DNA from: an uncultured Opitutaceae bacterium
GTDB lineage: Bacteria > Verrucomicrobiota > Verrucomicrobiae > Opitutales > Opitutaceae
Assembly: GCA_946482625.1 (NCBI GenBank)
Contig: CAMLSH010000054.1
Location: 1-13,371 of the forward strand
Reading direction: 5' to 3'
Length of the DNA: 13,371 nucleotides
Shown: positions 13,316-13,371 of the stretch, one piece after another
Numbering within the stretch: the first letter of the stretch is position 1
Layout: every line of letters begins with the position of its first letter
Notes under the pieces: model-generated
What the model was told of the DNA's origin: nothing
Databases searched by the model: none
The model's input: only the letters and a program-made list of their open reading frames with translations
Position numbers and translations under genes: made by a program

Positions 13316-13371
13316 ATGCAAGTCCTCGTCGCCAATCTCGGCTCCACGTCGTTCAAGTACCGCCTCTACGC
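13316..13371 (+). CDS. ackA: Acetate/propionate-type kinase, N-terminal fragment (runs off the window)
   Basis: Only 18 codons are present: MQVLVANLGSTSFKYRLY. This is the first strand and nucleotide-binding loop of the acetate kinase family, with NLGSTSFK taking the place of the usual NxGSSSxK. The family makes ATP from acyl-phosphate, the product of PduL, so in this locus it would complete substrate-level phosphorylation of lactyl-, acetyl- or propionyl-phosphate. In PVC microcompartment loci an acetate kinase gene is commonly found beside pduL and the shell genes. The start is set by the family alignment; there is no ribosome binding site, and a heptamer repeat array lies directly upstream. 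Confidence 0.8.
   Translation, partial: MQVLVANLGSTSFKYRLY

Overview
The window is GC-rich DNA with strong C/G preference at third codon positions and no convincing Shine-Dalgarno sequence before any start. The gene content points to a member of the PVC superphylum, most likely Verrucomicrobiota of the Opitutus type (inferred from protein style and intergenic repeats; there is no rRNA here to prove it). Two features carry this inference: the aldolase/dehydrogenase - PduL - BMC shell - acetate kinase set of planctomycete/verrucomicrobial fucose/rhamnose microcompartments, and an ECF sigma factor with a membrane anchor and a long C-terminal extension.

Layout. (1) 1-884: 3' part of a short-chain dehydrogenase, probably the C-terminal half of a bifunctional rhamnulose-1-phosphate aldolase/lactaldehyde dehydrogenase, followed by a double terminator with dispersed hairpin repeats. 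(2) 1052-3806: a small membrane zinc-ribbon protein (-), a membrane-anchored ECF sigma factor (+) and YjbQ (-). This stretch carries remnants of an ancient tandem duplication of the yjbQ-sigma pair. (3) 4097-4702: an unrecognised secreted protein. (4) 4799-11437: a 2212-residue secreted rhamnogalacturonan lyase (PL11 domain plus about 1600 residues of beta-strand-repeat stalk). (5) 11438-11785: a 348-base gap with a second copy of the double-terminator module, a heptamer repeat array and a candidate operator. (6) 11786-13371: pduL, two BMC-H shell genes and the first codons of an acetate kinase, all on + and closely spaced.

How it may work together (inference). The large lyase would cut rhamnogalacturonan I, the rhamnose-rich pectin backbone, outside the cell. 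Rhamnose taken up would be converted to rhamnulose-1-phosphate and split by the aldolase part of the first gene into DHAP and lactaldehyde. The lactaldehyde would be handled in a protein-shelled microcompartment built from the BMC-H proteins, with PduL making acyl-phosphate from acyl-CoA and the acetate kinase making ATP. The window thus joins polymer attack and microcompartment metabolism in one locus.

Between genes there are several classes of small repeat: three arrays with a 7-base period, GCCA-loop hairpins with compensatory stem changes, and a three-part terminator module present on both sides of the 10.4-kb block that separates the dehydrogenase from pduL.
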